Below are positions 25,774-34,032 of a DNA stretch of 64,000 bases, piece after piece (within the stretch, counting starts at the first letter, position 1; the number at the start of each line of letters is the position of its first letter). Source of the stretch: Paenibacillus tritici (GTDB lineage Bacteria > Bacillota > Bacilli > Paenibacillales > Paenibacillaceae). The notes below the pieces were generated by a model. The model searched no databases, was not told the DNA's origin, and worked only from the letters and a program-made list of their open reading frames with translations. A program made the translations under genes and the position numbers. The stretch spans positions 1 through 64,000 of the forward strand of contig NZ_JABMKX010000002.1 of the NCBI RefSeq assembly GCF_013204885.1, in the 5' to 3' direction.

Positions 25774-26877
25774 CTACCAAAAGATTTCGCTCTCTCCCTT
25801 AAGCTTCAGCAAGGCCTCCAGGAAGAAATAGTCGCCGTAAATGATCGGCACCTCGACTTCGGCACCAGCCGGGAAGCTGCCGGTTCCCTTCGTAATGAGC
25901 GCTTCTTCCGCCGGGTCTTCCGGCGCGTAATGGCGGAACAGCGATTCCGTGATGGCTGCTCCGAGCTTCCGGTACCGTTCAGCTTCTTCACCCTCCAGCA
26001 GATAGGCCATCTCCAGCATTCCGCTGGCCGCGCAGGCAGCAGCGGTTGAATCTTTGGCCCATAGCTGATCGGCAGGCGCCCGGAAATCCCAGGGCGGCAC
26101 CAGATCCTCCGGCAGCTCAGCCGCGAAGTAATCCGCTGCCGCTCTCGCGGCATTCATGAACCGGATGTCACCCGTATACCGGTACCCGATCGCGAATCCG
26201 TAGATCGCCCAGGCCGATCCGCGTGACCAGGCGGAATCCGGACTATACCCTTGTCCGCCCAGCGCTTCGATCCGCTCTCCCGTCTCAGGATCGAACCGGA
26301 CGATATGATGCACCGAGCCGTCCTCGCGGATGAATTCCCGCAGCGCCATTTCCGAATGGGCGACGGCGATATGACGGTATCTCAGGTCCTGCAGTTCCCC
26401 GCTGGCCCAGTACAGCAGTCCAAGATTCATCATGCAGTCGATGATCGCCAGACCTTCACTGCCTTCATGCAGCCAGGCACGGATGAAATTCCCCTTGAGA
26501 TTGAACCGGCTGGCCAGATGGCTGGCAGCGATCAGCCCTCTTCTCCGGGACAGCCTGTTACCGGTGAGCTTGTAATCGGCAACCGCTGACAGACTCCAGA
26601 GGAAGCCGTTATCGTGATGGAGCTGTTCGTATTCCTGAAGAGGTCCGTCCAATTGCTCCTCGCAGCTCTCGGCAATGCGCCGGTATTCCTCATCCCCTGT
26701 GGCCCGGTAAGCCAGCCAGAGAATGCCCGGCCAGAATCCGTTGGTCCAGCAATCCGGGTCACGCGCATCATATTGTCCGCCGTAAGTGGCATTCGGGAAG
26801 GTTGCTCCGATCCGGCTCCGTGTACGGCTTAATTTGTTCCGGGCATAGTCCCAGGCTTCGTTGATCCAAGTCTCCAT
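25774..26877 (-). CDS. GH88 unsaturated glucuronyl hydrolase
   Basis: A 367-residue cytoplasmic enzyme that hydrates the 4,5-double bond of lyase-generated uronates and so releases them from oligosaccharides. The (alpha/alpha)6 barrel signatures are clear: D89 in HHDNGFLWSL and D147 in IIDCMMNLGLLYW match the two catalytic aspartates (88 and 149) of the Bacillus sp. GL1 enzyme; DCWTNGFWPGILWLAY and WSRGSAWAIYGFAIGY flank them. It sits between the transporter genes and GH92, 33 bp before the GH92 start, which couples the lyase products to their hydrolysis. RBS AAGGAAG. Confidence 0.92.
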   Translation of the reverse strand: METWINEAWDYARNKLSRTRSRIGATFPNATYGGQYDARDPDCWTNGFWPGILWLAYRATGDEEYRRIAESCEEQLDGPLQEYEQLHHDNGFLWSLSAVADYKLTGNRLSRRRGLIAASHLASRFNLKGNFIRAWLHEGSEGLAIIDCMMNLGLLYWASGELQDLRYRHIAVAHSEMALREFIREDGSVHHIVRFDPETGERIEALGGQGYSPDSAWSRGSAWAIYGFAIGYRYTGDIRFMNAARAAADYFAAELPEDLVPPWDFRAPADQLWAKDSTAAACAASGMLEMAYLLEGEEAERYRKLGAAITESLFRHYAPEDPAEEALITKGTGSFPAGAEVEVPIIYGDYFFLEALLKLKGESEIFW

Positions 26878-26964
26878 AGTCTCTAGTTCTTCCTTTCTTA
26901 TCTACAAATTAGAGGGCAGGACGCCCAGAAACAACGGACCTCCTGCCATCCCTTCCACTGTCAG

Positions 26965-28554
26965 TTATTGCGCTGCTTTCCAGGCATCAATCTGGGTCTG
27001 AAGTTCAGTCTTGACCTTCTCAATGCCGGCCTTCTTCAACTTCTCATTGCGTTCCGCAAGCATCTTGGCAGGGTCAGGAATAGCACCGGTGCTTGCCGCC
27101 CGGTATTCACCGATGACCGAGGTAAGCTGGGTGATCTCGTTCTTCACCGGTGATTCATCGAAGACGAAGCCTAACAGCGGCGAACGTTTGGCCTCATCAT
27201 TGAATTTCTTCCAGCTTGTATACAGATCGTCAGGCTGGCCCGGCTTCAGATAATTGATCAGCTGATTGCCGACCACCCAGAACAGGGCAGAGCTGCCATA
27301 CCCGGAATCGGCAATCGGCTCGATCCGGTTCTCGCTGATCTTCTTGTAATGGGTACCTTCAATCCCGTTAACGAACAGGTTCACGGCGTACGGATCGGTA
27401 TGGAGCGCATTCAAGACCATCATCGCCCGCTCCGGGTCCTTGGAGGTCCGGGAGATGGAGAACATGGACCCGGCGGCAAGGTCCGTGGTCACGATAGGCT
27501 CCTCGATCACCTTGGAGACGAAATCATATTTATTGTCTGAAGCAATCTTCAGTTCAATGTCAGCCCCCGGCTTCCAGACGGCCTGCTGCATCCAGATTTT
27601 ACCCTGCTTCCGTAAGTCACCGATCTCTGTCGTTGTGGTAGCAGCGTCACTGTTGATGTAGCCCTTCTCGTAATAGCTGCGGTTCAGCTCATACTCCGCT
27701 TGGGCAATGGATGAAATCTCCGGATCAATCACTGACTTAATCTGGATGTTATCTGTATTTGTGTAGTCATAGAGGAATAAAGGAATCTTGTTCGGCGTCG
27801 GTCCGATGGCGCGGAAGTTCGAGCGGGTCTCATACATCATCCCTTCTCCCGATTCCTTAATGAAGTCCAGGATCAGTCCCGGTTCCTTCTCCTTCAGCAG
27901 CTTGAACCAGGGTTCAAAGTCTGACATCGTCTTAATATCCTCAATCGGAATATTATATTTGTCGATGATATCCTTGCGGTACGTATAGGCCTTGCCTTGG
28001 GTAATCTCTTTGTTGGTTGGAATGCCGTACAGCTTGCCTTTGTAGCGCGGAGCCTCCAGATAGATCGGATTCAGGTTCTCCGTAATCCCCTGCCCGTATT
28101 TGGCCAGCAGGTCATCCAGATCCAGGAAGGCGCCCTTGGCCACGTTACCGAAGAAATTAAGCCAGGACGCGGTGAATACTAGGTCCATCGGCTCTCCGGC
28201 ATTGAGCATCAGCTCGGTCTTCTGCTTGTATTCACTGGATGCAATCGGCTGCAGATCCACGGTGGCATTGAATTTCTCTTTGAAATATTCACTGAGCTTG
28301 GCTTCGACCAGTGCGTCATCCCGCTGCGGCGCCCCGAAGTAGATAATGGATACCTCGTAGGGCTTGAGTGCTTCCGCACCGCCAGCAGGCTCTGGACTGC
28401 CAGTACTGCTCGTGCTGTTCGTACCAGCTGCCCCGCTTGAAGCCGACGGTTCGGCAGAACCCCCGTTATTACCGCCTGAGCATGCTTGCAAGGATAATGC
28501 CAGAATTAGAGCCATCGCCGTGAATAGCGTTCTGCGCCCTTTTAACTTTGTCAT
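26965..28554 (-). CDS. Sugar ABC transporter substrate-binding lipoprotein
   Basis: A 529-residue extracytoplasmic solute-binding protein. The lipobox LSLQAC puts the lipidated cysteine at C25, followed by a Gly/Ser/Ala-rich linker. The mature part has the family 1 extended form (about 500 residues) typical of LplA/YtcQ-like oligosaccharide binders in Paenibacillus. RBS GGGAGGG precedes the ATG. Its two permeases are encoded just upstream; no ATPase gene is present, as expected for CUT1 importers that share an MsmX-type ATPase. The cargo is inferred to be xanthan-derived oligosaccharides. Confidence 0.9.
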   Translation of the reverse strand: MTKLKGRRTLFTAMALILALSLQACSGGNNGGSAEPSASSGAAGTNSTSSTGSPEPAGGAEALKPYEVSIIYFGAPQRDDALVEAKLSEYFKEKFNATVDLQPIASSEYKQKTELMLNAGEPMDLVFTASWLNFFGNVAKGAFLDLDDLLAKYGQGITENLNPIYLEAPRYKGKLYGIPTNKEITQGKAYTYRKDIIDKYNIPIEDIKTMSDFEPWFKLLKEKEPGLILDFIKESGEGMMYETRSNFRAIGPTPNKIPLFLYDYTNTDNIQIKSVIDPEISSIAQAEYELNRSYYEKGYINSDAATTTTEIGDLRKQGKIWMQQAVWKPGADIELKIASDNKYDFVSKVIEEPIVTTDLAAGSMFSISRTSKDPERAMMVLNALHTDPYAVNLFVNGIEGTHYKKISENRIEPIADSGYGSSALFWVVGNQLINYLKPGQPDDLYTSWKKFNDEAKRSPLLGFVFDESPVKNEITQLTSVIGEYRAASTGAIPDPAKMLAERNEKLKKAGIEKVKTELQTQIDAWKAAQ

Positions 28555-28627
28555 ATGAACCCTCCCTGTATGATGTTGCTTATATAGAACGGCAGCCAGA
28601 TGTGCTGAGTGCCGGTTCCACCACGCT

Positions 28628-29539
28628 TTAACCTTTTACTGCCCCGACCGTCAGGCCTTTGACAAAATACTTCTGAAAGAACGGATACGCAATCAGAATC
28701 GGTCCCATCCCGATCACCGCCATCGCCATCTGCAGGGATTCGTTCGGAAGGTTCTTCATCATATTGGGATTCTGCGCGGCCAGCTCCACATTATTGCGCA
28801 GGTACTGCACATCGTTGAGGACACGCATCATCAGATACTGCAGCGGATACTTATCCTCGCTGGTGATATACAACAGCGCATTGAACCAGTCGTTCCAATA
28901 ACCGATGGTACTGAACAAGGCCATGGTCGCCAGGACCGGCAACGAGAGCGGCAGAACGATCCGCAGGAAGATTCTCAGCTCCCCCGCACCGTCAATTCTG
29001 GCCGATTCGATCACCGCAGGATGAATGGTCGTCTGGAAGAAGGTCCGCATAATAATAACGTTGAACGGCACAATCAGCATGGGCAGAATCAGCGCCATAT
29101 ACGAATCCTTGATATGCAGCGCTTGTGTGTAGATCAGGTATCTGCTGACCATCCCGCCATTGAACAGCATCGTGAAGAACAGGAAGAAGGTGAACACATT
29201 ACGGAACGGATAATCCGCACGAGAGATGGGATAAGCATATAGCGCCATGAGCAGCACGCTAAGCGCTGTACCTACAATAGTGATAGTGAAACTCACCCGA
29301 TATCCCGACACAATGGTCATCCAATCCTTAAAGATGGATTCATAGGCAATGAAGGACCACTTATTCGGAAGGAAGCTGTACCCCTGAGTCAGAATGGACT
29401 GCCCGTCGGTGAAGGAGACGATAATGACAAGCAGAACAGGCATGAAGCAAAGGAGTGAGAGGATCACAAAGGCCAGATTTAAAAGTACATTTGACAATGC
29501 GGAGTTTCCGCCGATCGGGCTGCTGGTGTCATTCGCCAT
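28628..29539 (-). CDS. Carbohydrate ABC transporter permease (MsmG/YtcP type)
   Basis: A 303-residue inner-membrane permease with six transmembrane segments. The EAA loop that docks the ATPase is present (ESARIDGAGELRIFLRIVLPLSLPV), as is the family C-terminus FFQKYFVKGLTVGAVKG. ATG at 29539 (MANDTSS) is chosen since AAGGAG lies eight bases before it; a longer frame to 29581 would overlap the preceding gene. It is the second permease of the importer beside GH88. Confidence 0.9.
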   Translation of the reverse strand: MANDTSSPIGGNSALSNVLLNLAFVILSLLCFMPVLLVIIVSFTDGQSILTQGYSFLPNKWSFIAYESIFKDWMTIVSGYRVSFTITIVGTALSVLLMALYAYPISRADYPFRNVFTFFLFFTMLFNGGMVSRYLIYTQALHIKDSYMALILPMLIVPFNVIIMRTFFQTTIHPAVIESARIDGAGELRIFLRIVLPLSLPVLATMALFSTIGYWNDWFNALLYITSEDKYPLQYLMMRVLNDVQYLRNNVELAAQNPNMMKNLPNESLQMAMAVIGMGPILIAYPFFQKYFVKGLTVGAVKG

Positions 29540-29555
29540 GAGGATTCTCCTTTGA

Positions 29556-30491
29556 TTAGAATAGTGCCTGTTCCCGGTCAATCCGTCTTACCATACTGTT
29601 CGTGGCAATAACCATAATGAAGCCTACCACCGATTGGACCAGCGCCGTTGCCGAGGACATTCCGATATCATTCAATTGCATCAGGGCACGGTAGACATAC
29701 GTATCAACGGTATCTGTTACCGGATACAGCGCTCCTGAATTCATGGGCACCTGGAAGAACAGTCCGAAGTCAGAGCTGAAGATGCTGCCCATGGACAGAA
29801 TCGTCATAATAATGATGACCGGCCGGATAAAAGGGAGCGTGATATGCGTAATCTGCTTCCACTTGGAAGCCCCGTCAATCAGCGCCGCCTCGTAATATTC
29901 CGGATCAATGCCGGCAATCGCCGCGATATAGATCACTGCGCCGAAGCCTGCATGCTTCCAGGCGTTGACGAACACCAGGATGTAAGGCCAATATTCCTTC
30001 TCCGAGTACCAGAAGACCGGGTCTTGCCCGAAGGCCTTAAGCACTGTGGCATTGATGAAGCCGTGATCCGGCTGCAGGAAAGCGTATACGAGATAACTCA
30101 CCACTACCATGGACAGGAAGTGCGGCAGGATGATGAAGCTCTGGTACACCTTCGCCAGCAGCCGCCGCCGGATCTCATTGATGGCTACCGCAATGGATAC
30201 CGACAGCACCAGGTTCATAATCATGAAGGTCAAGCTGTACAAAAGCGTGTTTCTTACAATTCTCCACATATCCCCCGAGGAGAACAGGAACTGGAAATTA
30301 TCGAAGCCTACCCAGGGGCTGCCCCAAATCCCGTCCAGATAATTCACATTCTTGAAGGCAATAAAGATGCCGAACATCGGCAGATAGCTGTGCGCCAGCA
30401 GGACAAGCACCGCTGGCAGCAGCATTAGTGTCAGCGCCTTGTACTTCCACATGGCATGGATGAATCTTGAGAATCCGGTGGTTCTGCTCAT
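29556..30491 (-). CDS. Carbohydrate ABC transporter permease (LplB type)
   Basis: A 311-residue permease, first gene of the transporter operon. Six transmembrane segments and the EAA loop EAALIDGASKWKQITHITLP are visible, with the LplB-type ending NSMVRRIDREQALF. AAAGGAG lies nine bases before ATG 30491 (MSRTTG), so the more upstream ATGs at 30509 and 30497 are less likely. A TATAAT -10 box on the minus strand lies at 30515-30520. It ends 16 bp before the second permease starts. Confidence 0.9.
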   Translation of the reverse strand: MSRTTGFSRFIHAMWKYKALTLMLLPAVLVLLAHSYLPMFGIFIAFKNVNYLDGIWGSPWVGFDNFQFLFSSGDMWRIVRNTLLYSLTFMIMNLVLSVSIAVAINEIRRRLLAKVYQSFIILPHFLSMVVVSYLVYAFLQPDHGFINATVLKAFGQDPVFWYSEKEYWPYILVFVNAWKHAGFGAVIYIAAIAGIDPEYYEAALIDGASKWKQITHITLPFIRPVIIIMTILSMGSIFSSDFGLFFQVPMNSGALYPVTDTVDTYVYRALMQLNDIGMSSATALVQSVVGFIMVIATNSMVRRIDREQALF

Positions 30492-30558
30492 GTCCATTAC
30501 TCCTTTCATGGACTAATTATAGAACCATCCTGCCACCGCTTCGATGATGGATTCCCGT

Positions 30559-30579
30559 AAAAACGTGATCTTTTATCAC
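30559..30579 (-). terminator. Small terminator after the kinase gene
   Basis: GTGAT and ATCAC (30565-30579) form a five-pair stem directly after the kinase stop, followed on the minus strand by five T. Stem strength is low. Confidence 0.45.
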
Positions 30580-32451
30580 TCAGTTACCGGCAGGTTCGGT
30601 CTTCGTCCGGCGCAGCGGCAAGGTGATGATGGCCCGTGTCCATCCCTCCACGCTTCGCTCATAGGTTAACCCGTAGGCCTCCCCGTAATGGAGCTGAATT
30701 CGCTGGTGCACGTTGCGGATGCCGTAACCTCTTGCACTATGCTCTTCCCGCAGGATGGCGGCAAGCTCCTCCAGATCTACCGGCAGATGCCCGTTATCCT
30801 CTACGATGAAGCGGATCGTTCCTTCTGCCTGAACCGCAGATACCCGGATCTCTCCTTCGCCGTCCATCCCGCGTACGCCGTGAAGAATGGCATTCTCGAT
30901 CAGCGGCTGGATGATAACCTTCGGTGTCTCATAGTCCCTCAAGGAATCATCAATCTGCCACCAGACTTCAAAGGTACCCGGATAACGTTTGGTTTGCAGC
31001 CGGGTATACGCCTGGGCATGTTCGAGTTCTTCCCCGGCAGTAATCATCGTCCGGCCCCGGCTAAGCCCGATGCGCAGTAGCATGGACAAGTCCCTGACCA
31101 TCTCGCCCACCTCGCTATTTCCGCTATCCAGGGCATACCAGTAGATTGAGTCCAGGGTATTGTACAGATAATGGGGGGTAATCTGGGATTGGAGCATCAG
31201 CAGCTCATATTCCTTCTGCTTCAGCTTCATCCCGTAGTTCTCTTCAATCGAATGATCCAGCCTGCGGGTCATTTTCACGAATGATCCCTGGAGAATGCCG
31301 AATTCATCATGCCGGAGCGGCTCCTCGGATAGCGGCAGCTTGATGCCGGGCTCATAAATTTTCATCACAGAGACGAGCTTCACGACCGGTTTGACGACAA
31401 GTCTGACCAGATAGAGAACAAACATCAGGACAAAAGCCAGAAACACAAAGGAGATCAGCACCAGCAGCTTTTGAAACCAGACTTGCTTGCCGGTAATGGA
31501 TGCCAGCGGGATTTTGTACAATAACCGGGTGTGGAATCTGGAGCTGTCCGAATACGCATAGAGCCACTCCTCCCCGCCTTCCTGGGCGAAGGTATAACCG
31601 TAAGCGGCGTCCGGGTCGATGTTCTTGCCGATCTCAGCCGCAGAAATGCTGCCTGACCCGGTGGACATCAGCAGTTCCCCGTTATCATTGAATAAGAAGG
31701 CTCCGGCCGCAGCAGGCAGCTCCACCGAGACCATATCCCGGGTCAGCATCACCTCAACCTTATGGACGACCAGCAGCCCGATCACCTCGTTATAATTCCG
31801 CGGGTTCAGAATACTGCGCATGAAGGAGACCGTCCGCTCGCCCGAAGCTAAAGGAATGACGCGCAGCGCCCCTGCCCCGCTGACATCCATCTGCTTGACC
31901 ATCACATCCGGCAATCCGCTGTTCACCTGGTCCAGATATTTGAACCCTTTGGTCTTGTGGGACAGATCGAACGGCGTATCCCTGCGCTCAATGTTCTTCA
32001 TATATATCGCATATTCCGTACCGCCGGTAGACCAGCTCTCCAGAATGTTGTCAGCCTGCTGGATCTCATTCAGGGTATCAATTCCGGTCCAGAAGCTGTA
32101 CCCCGCCGGGTTGCTGAAAAAATGATTATCCAGCAGCGTAATCGTCCGGTCATTGATCGCCGATATCGTTTTGTCCAGCGTGACATGATTCTGTTTCACC
32201 AGCTGCAGAGTGGTACTGCCGACCTCTTCCTTAATCGTGTGAAGCGCCACATACGCTGAAATCCAGCCCACCACCAGGAAAGGGAGCACGATGCAGAGCA
32301 GGAAGGCGAGGATGACCTTATGTTTGAGCTTGAGTTTAAGTTTAAGTTTCGGCTTCAGCCCGGTCCCCTCCTCTGGCCTGTTTGCGGAATTCTGCCGGAG
32401 TGAGGCCCAGCACCCGCTTGAACATCCGGCTGAAGTGCTCCGGCGATTCAT
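30580..32451 (-). CDS. YesM-type sensor histidine kinase
   Basis: Up to 623 residues: a transmembrane segment (VILAFLLCIVLPFLVVGWISAY), an extracellular sensor of about 270 residues, a second segment (LLVLISFVFLAFVLMFVLYLV), a HAMP-like linker, the His_kinase box QITPHYLYNTLDSIYW (phospho-His 427 in this numbering) and an ATPase domain (PLIENAILHGVRG, GYGIRNVHQRI). Coordinates use the farthest ATG, which overlaps the regulator by 110 bp. A strong AGAGGAGGGG lies just before CTG 32358, giving a 592-residue form that begins with a Lys-Leu repeat; that may be the real start. It is paired with the upstream AraC regulator and probably senses locus sugars. Confidence 0.85.
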   Translation of the reverse strand: MNRRSTSAGCSSGCWASLRQNSANRPEEGTGLKPKLKLKLKLKHKVILAFLLCIVLPFLVVGWISAYVALHTIKEEVGSTTLQLVKQNHVTLDKTISAINDRTITLLDNHFFSNPAGYSFWTGIDTLNEIQQADNILESWSTGGTEYAIYMKNIERRDTPFDLSHKTKGFKYLDQVNSGLPDVMVKQMDVSGAGALRVIPLASGERTVSFMRSILNPRNYNEVIGLLVVHKVEVMLTRDMVSVELPAAAGAFLFNDNGELLMSTGSGSISAAEIGKNIDPDAAYGYTFAQEGGEEWLYAYSDSSRFHTRLLYKIPLASITGKQVWFQKLLVLISFVFLAFVLMFVLYLVRLVVKPVVKLVSVMKIYEPGIKLPLSEEPLRHDEFGILQGSFVKMTRRLDHSIEENYGMKLKQKEYELLMLQSQITPHYLYNTLDSIYWYALDSGNSEVGEMVRDLSMLLRIGLSRGRTMITAGEELEHAQAYTRLQTKRYPGTFEVWWQIDDSLRDYETPKVIIQPLIENAILHGVRGMDGEGEIRVSAVQAEGTIRFIVEDNGHLPVDLEELAAILREEHSARGYGIRNVHQRIQLHYGEAYGLTYERSVEGWTRAIITLPLRRTKTEPAGN

Positions 32452-33712
32452 ACCCTACCGCATAGGCAACTTCATACCGCTTCTTGTCCGTAGCCATCAT
32501 AAGACGCTTGGCCTCCTCCATCCGCAGGGTGGTCACGTAGTCCCAGAGGTTGGTCTTCATCTCGCGCTTGAAAATATAACCCAGATGAGCCGCGCTGAAG
32601 TGGACCTCCTCGGAAATATCCTGGATCTTCAGCGCCGGATTCCGGTAATGGTTCTGGATGTAGCTTGTAATCCGTGAGATTACACTCGGGTCTCCGTCCG
32701 GGTCCTGCAGTGGTTGCTGTTGCGCCGAATCCGGCTCCTGCTTCCCTCTGCTCAGCTGCTCCTGCATGGCGATATCGCCATAATAGAACACCTTTTGCCC
32801 GGGATGAACAGTGCTCCGCCCGGCAGCCGTATCCGCTTCTTCCAGCAGTCCGGGAAGTGTGGAGATACCCCCGCCAAGTGTGCTGAGTCCGATAATGGCC
32901 TCCGCATTCAAATGCTGCTTCAGGTTCATGGCGATCATCTGCCCGATCATCTGGATCTGCGAGTGCACTCTAACCTGGGGATCACCCATATCCTCAGCGG
33001 ATAACTGGATGATGCTGATGATCGAATGGCCGAAGCCGTTGAAGGTGATGCCATCCCATTCGGATAACGTCTCGTTCATAATGTTGAGGGCGGCATATTT
33101 CAGCAGCTTGCGGTCATGCAGCGTAACCTGCTGACGGCTGAATCCGGCCTGGCTGTAATCTATACGGATGGTGATCACTCCGAAATAGGGTCCTTGCAGC
33201 AGGCCGCCTAATTCGCCGGTGATCTCTTGAATATCCTGCGGCGTCAGATTCGGCTCGGTGACCAGCTCCATCAGCCACTCGTCGCGCCGGGAATGCTCCC
33301 GGATGTGATGGTGCTCCGCCTGCGGGCTTGTCACCGGAAGCTCCTTCTGGGTTAACGCTTTGCGGACCACCCGCAGCAGCTCCGTCCGCTCCACCGGCTT
33401 CACCAGATAATCCTTGGCTCCCAGCCGGAGCGATTTTTTGGCGAAATCAAATTTCTCATGGGCCGAAATGACAATTACCGGAACATTCCACTGCTCCATA
33501 TAGATATTCTCCATTAATTCAATCCCACTCATCCGGCCCATCTGGATATCGGTCAGCACCAGATCATAATGGTCCATCCGTAAGTAGTCAATCGCCTCAA
33601 AGCCATTGATGGCCGTCTCCACCTCCGTGATGTTCAACTCCGAAGTGAGCAGGAAATTCCGGATCCCTGCACTCACTCTCGGCTCATCATCCACAACGAG
33701 AATTTTATACAT
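32342..33712 (-). CDS. YesN-type AraC-family response regulator
   Basis: A 456-residue regulator: receiver domain (residues 1-120, acidic D8/D9, phospho-acceptor D55 in LVLTDIQMG, K near 105 in YLVKPVE), a variable middle, and a C-terminal pair of AraC helix-turn-helix motifs (ALKIQDISEEVHFSAAHLGYIFK and AYAVGYESPEHFSRMFKRVLG, given here in part). GAGGGGGACATC before ATG 33712 decides the start over ATG 33742. It is the first gene of the regulator-kinase pair and is divergent from the GH9 gene. Direct repeats at 33804-33837 in the shared promoter region are a candidate binding site. Confidence 0.9.
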   Translation of the reverse strand: MYKILVVDDEPRVSAGIRNFLLTSELNITEVETAINGFEAIDYLRMDHYDLVLTDIQMGRMSGIELMENIYMEQWNVPVIVISAHEKFDFAKKSLRLGAKDYLVKPVERTELLRVVRKALTQKELPVTSPQAEHHHIREHSRRDEWLMELVTEPNLTPQDIQEITGELGGLLQGPYFGVITIRIDYSQAGFSRQQVTLHDRKLLKYAALNIMNETLSEWDGITFNGFGHSIISIIQLSAEDMGDPQVRVHSQIQMIGQMIAMNLKQHLNAEAIIGLSTLGGGISTLPGLLEEADTAAGRSTVHPGQKVFYYGDIAMQEQLSRGKQEPDSAQQQPLQDPDGDPSVISRITSYIQNHYRNPALKIQDISEEVHFSAAHLGYIFKREMKTNLWDYVTTLRMEEAKRLMMATDKKRYEVAYAVGYESPEHFSRMFKRVLGLTPAEFRKQARGGDRAEAET

Positions 33713-33803
33713 GATGTCCCCCTCTTTCGATTGCCAATTCATCGCCAGGCAGCTTCAGGTCCTTCTGTGTACCACAGTACACTTGCAATAAATAAGCGTA
33801 GAT

Positions 33804-33837
33804 GATCTATTTCCGCTTTTCTGTGATCTATTTCCGC
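33804..33837. promoter_or_regulatory. Direct repeats, candidate response-regulator site
   Basis: GATCTATTTCCGC occurs at 33804-33816 and again at 33825-33837, exactly 21 bp (two helical turns) apart. It lies in the divergent region between the AraC response regulator and the GH9 gene. The geometry suits an AraC-type dimer; binding itself is inference. Confidence 0.55.
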
Positions 33838-33953
33838 ATGTTGTGCCGCCAGCCTCCATTCGTCCCCCGATCCGTAGGTACCGCACCTTTACACCCCTAG
33901 TATAGATCACATATTTCCTGTAATTCATCATGGATTAGTGATAGTAACTCTTT

Positions 33954-33979
33954 TATGCTACTTTTGCAAGCGTTTTCAT
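33954..33979 (+). promoter_or_regulatory. cre (CcpA) site with -10 box of the GH9 gene
   Basis: TTGCAAGCGTTTTCAT (33964-33979) fits the cre consensus WTGNAANCGNWNNCAW at every position. A -10-like TATGCT lies at 33954-33959, so CcpA would sit on the transcription start and repress during growth on preferred sugars. The -35 (TGGATT, 33931-33936) is weak, as expected for an activated promoter. Confidence 0.78.
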
Positions 33980-34032
33980 ATAAAAGAAAGGAGAGCCGGG
34001 TTAACGATATTCCATTATGAGGAGGTTCTACG

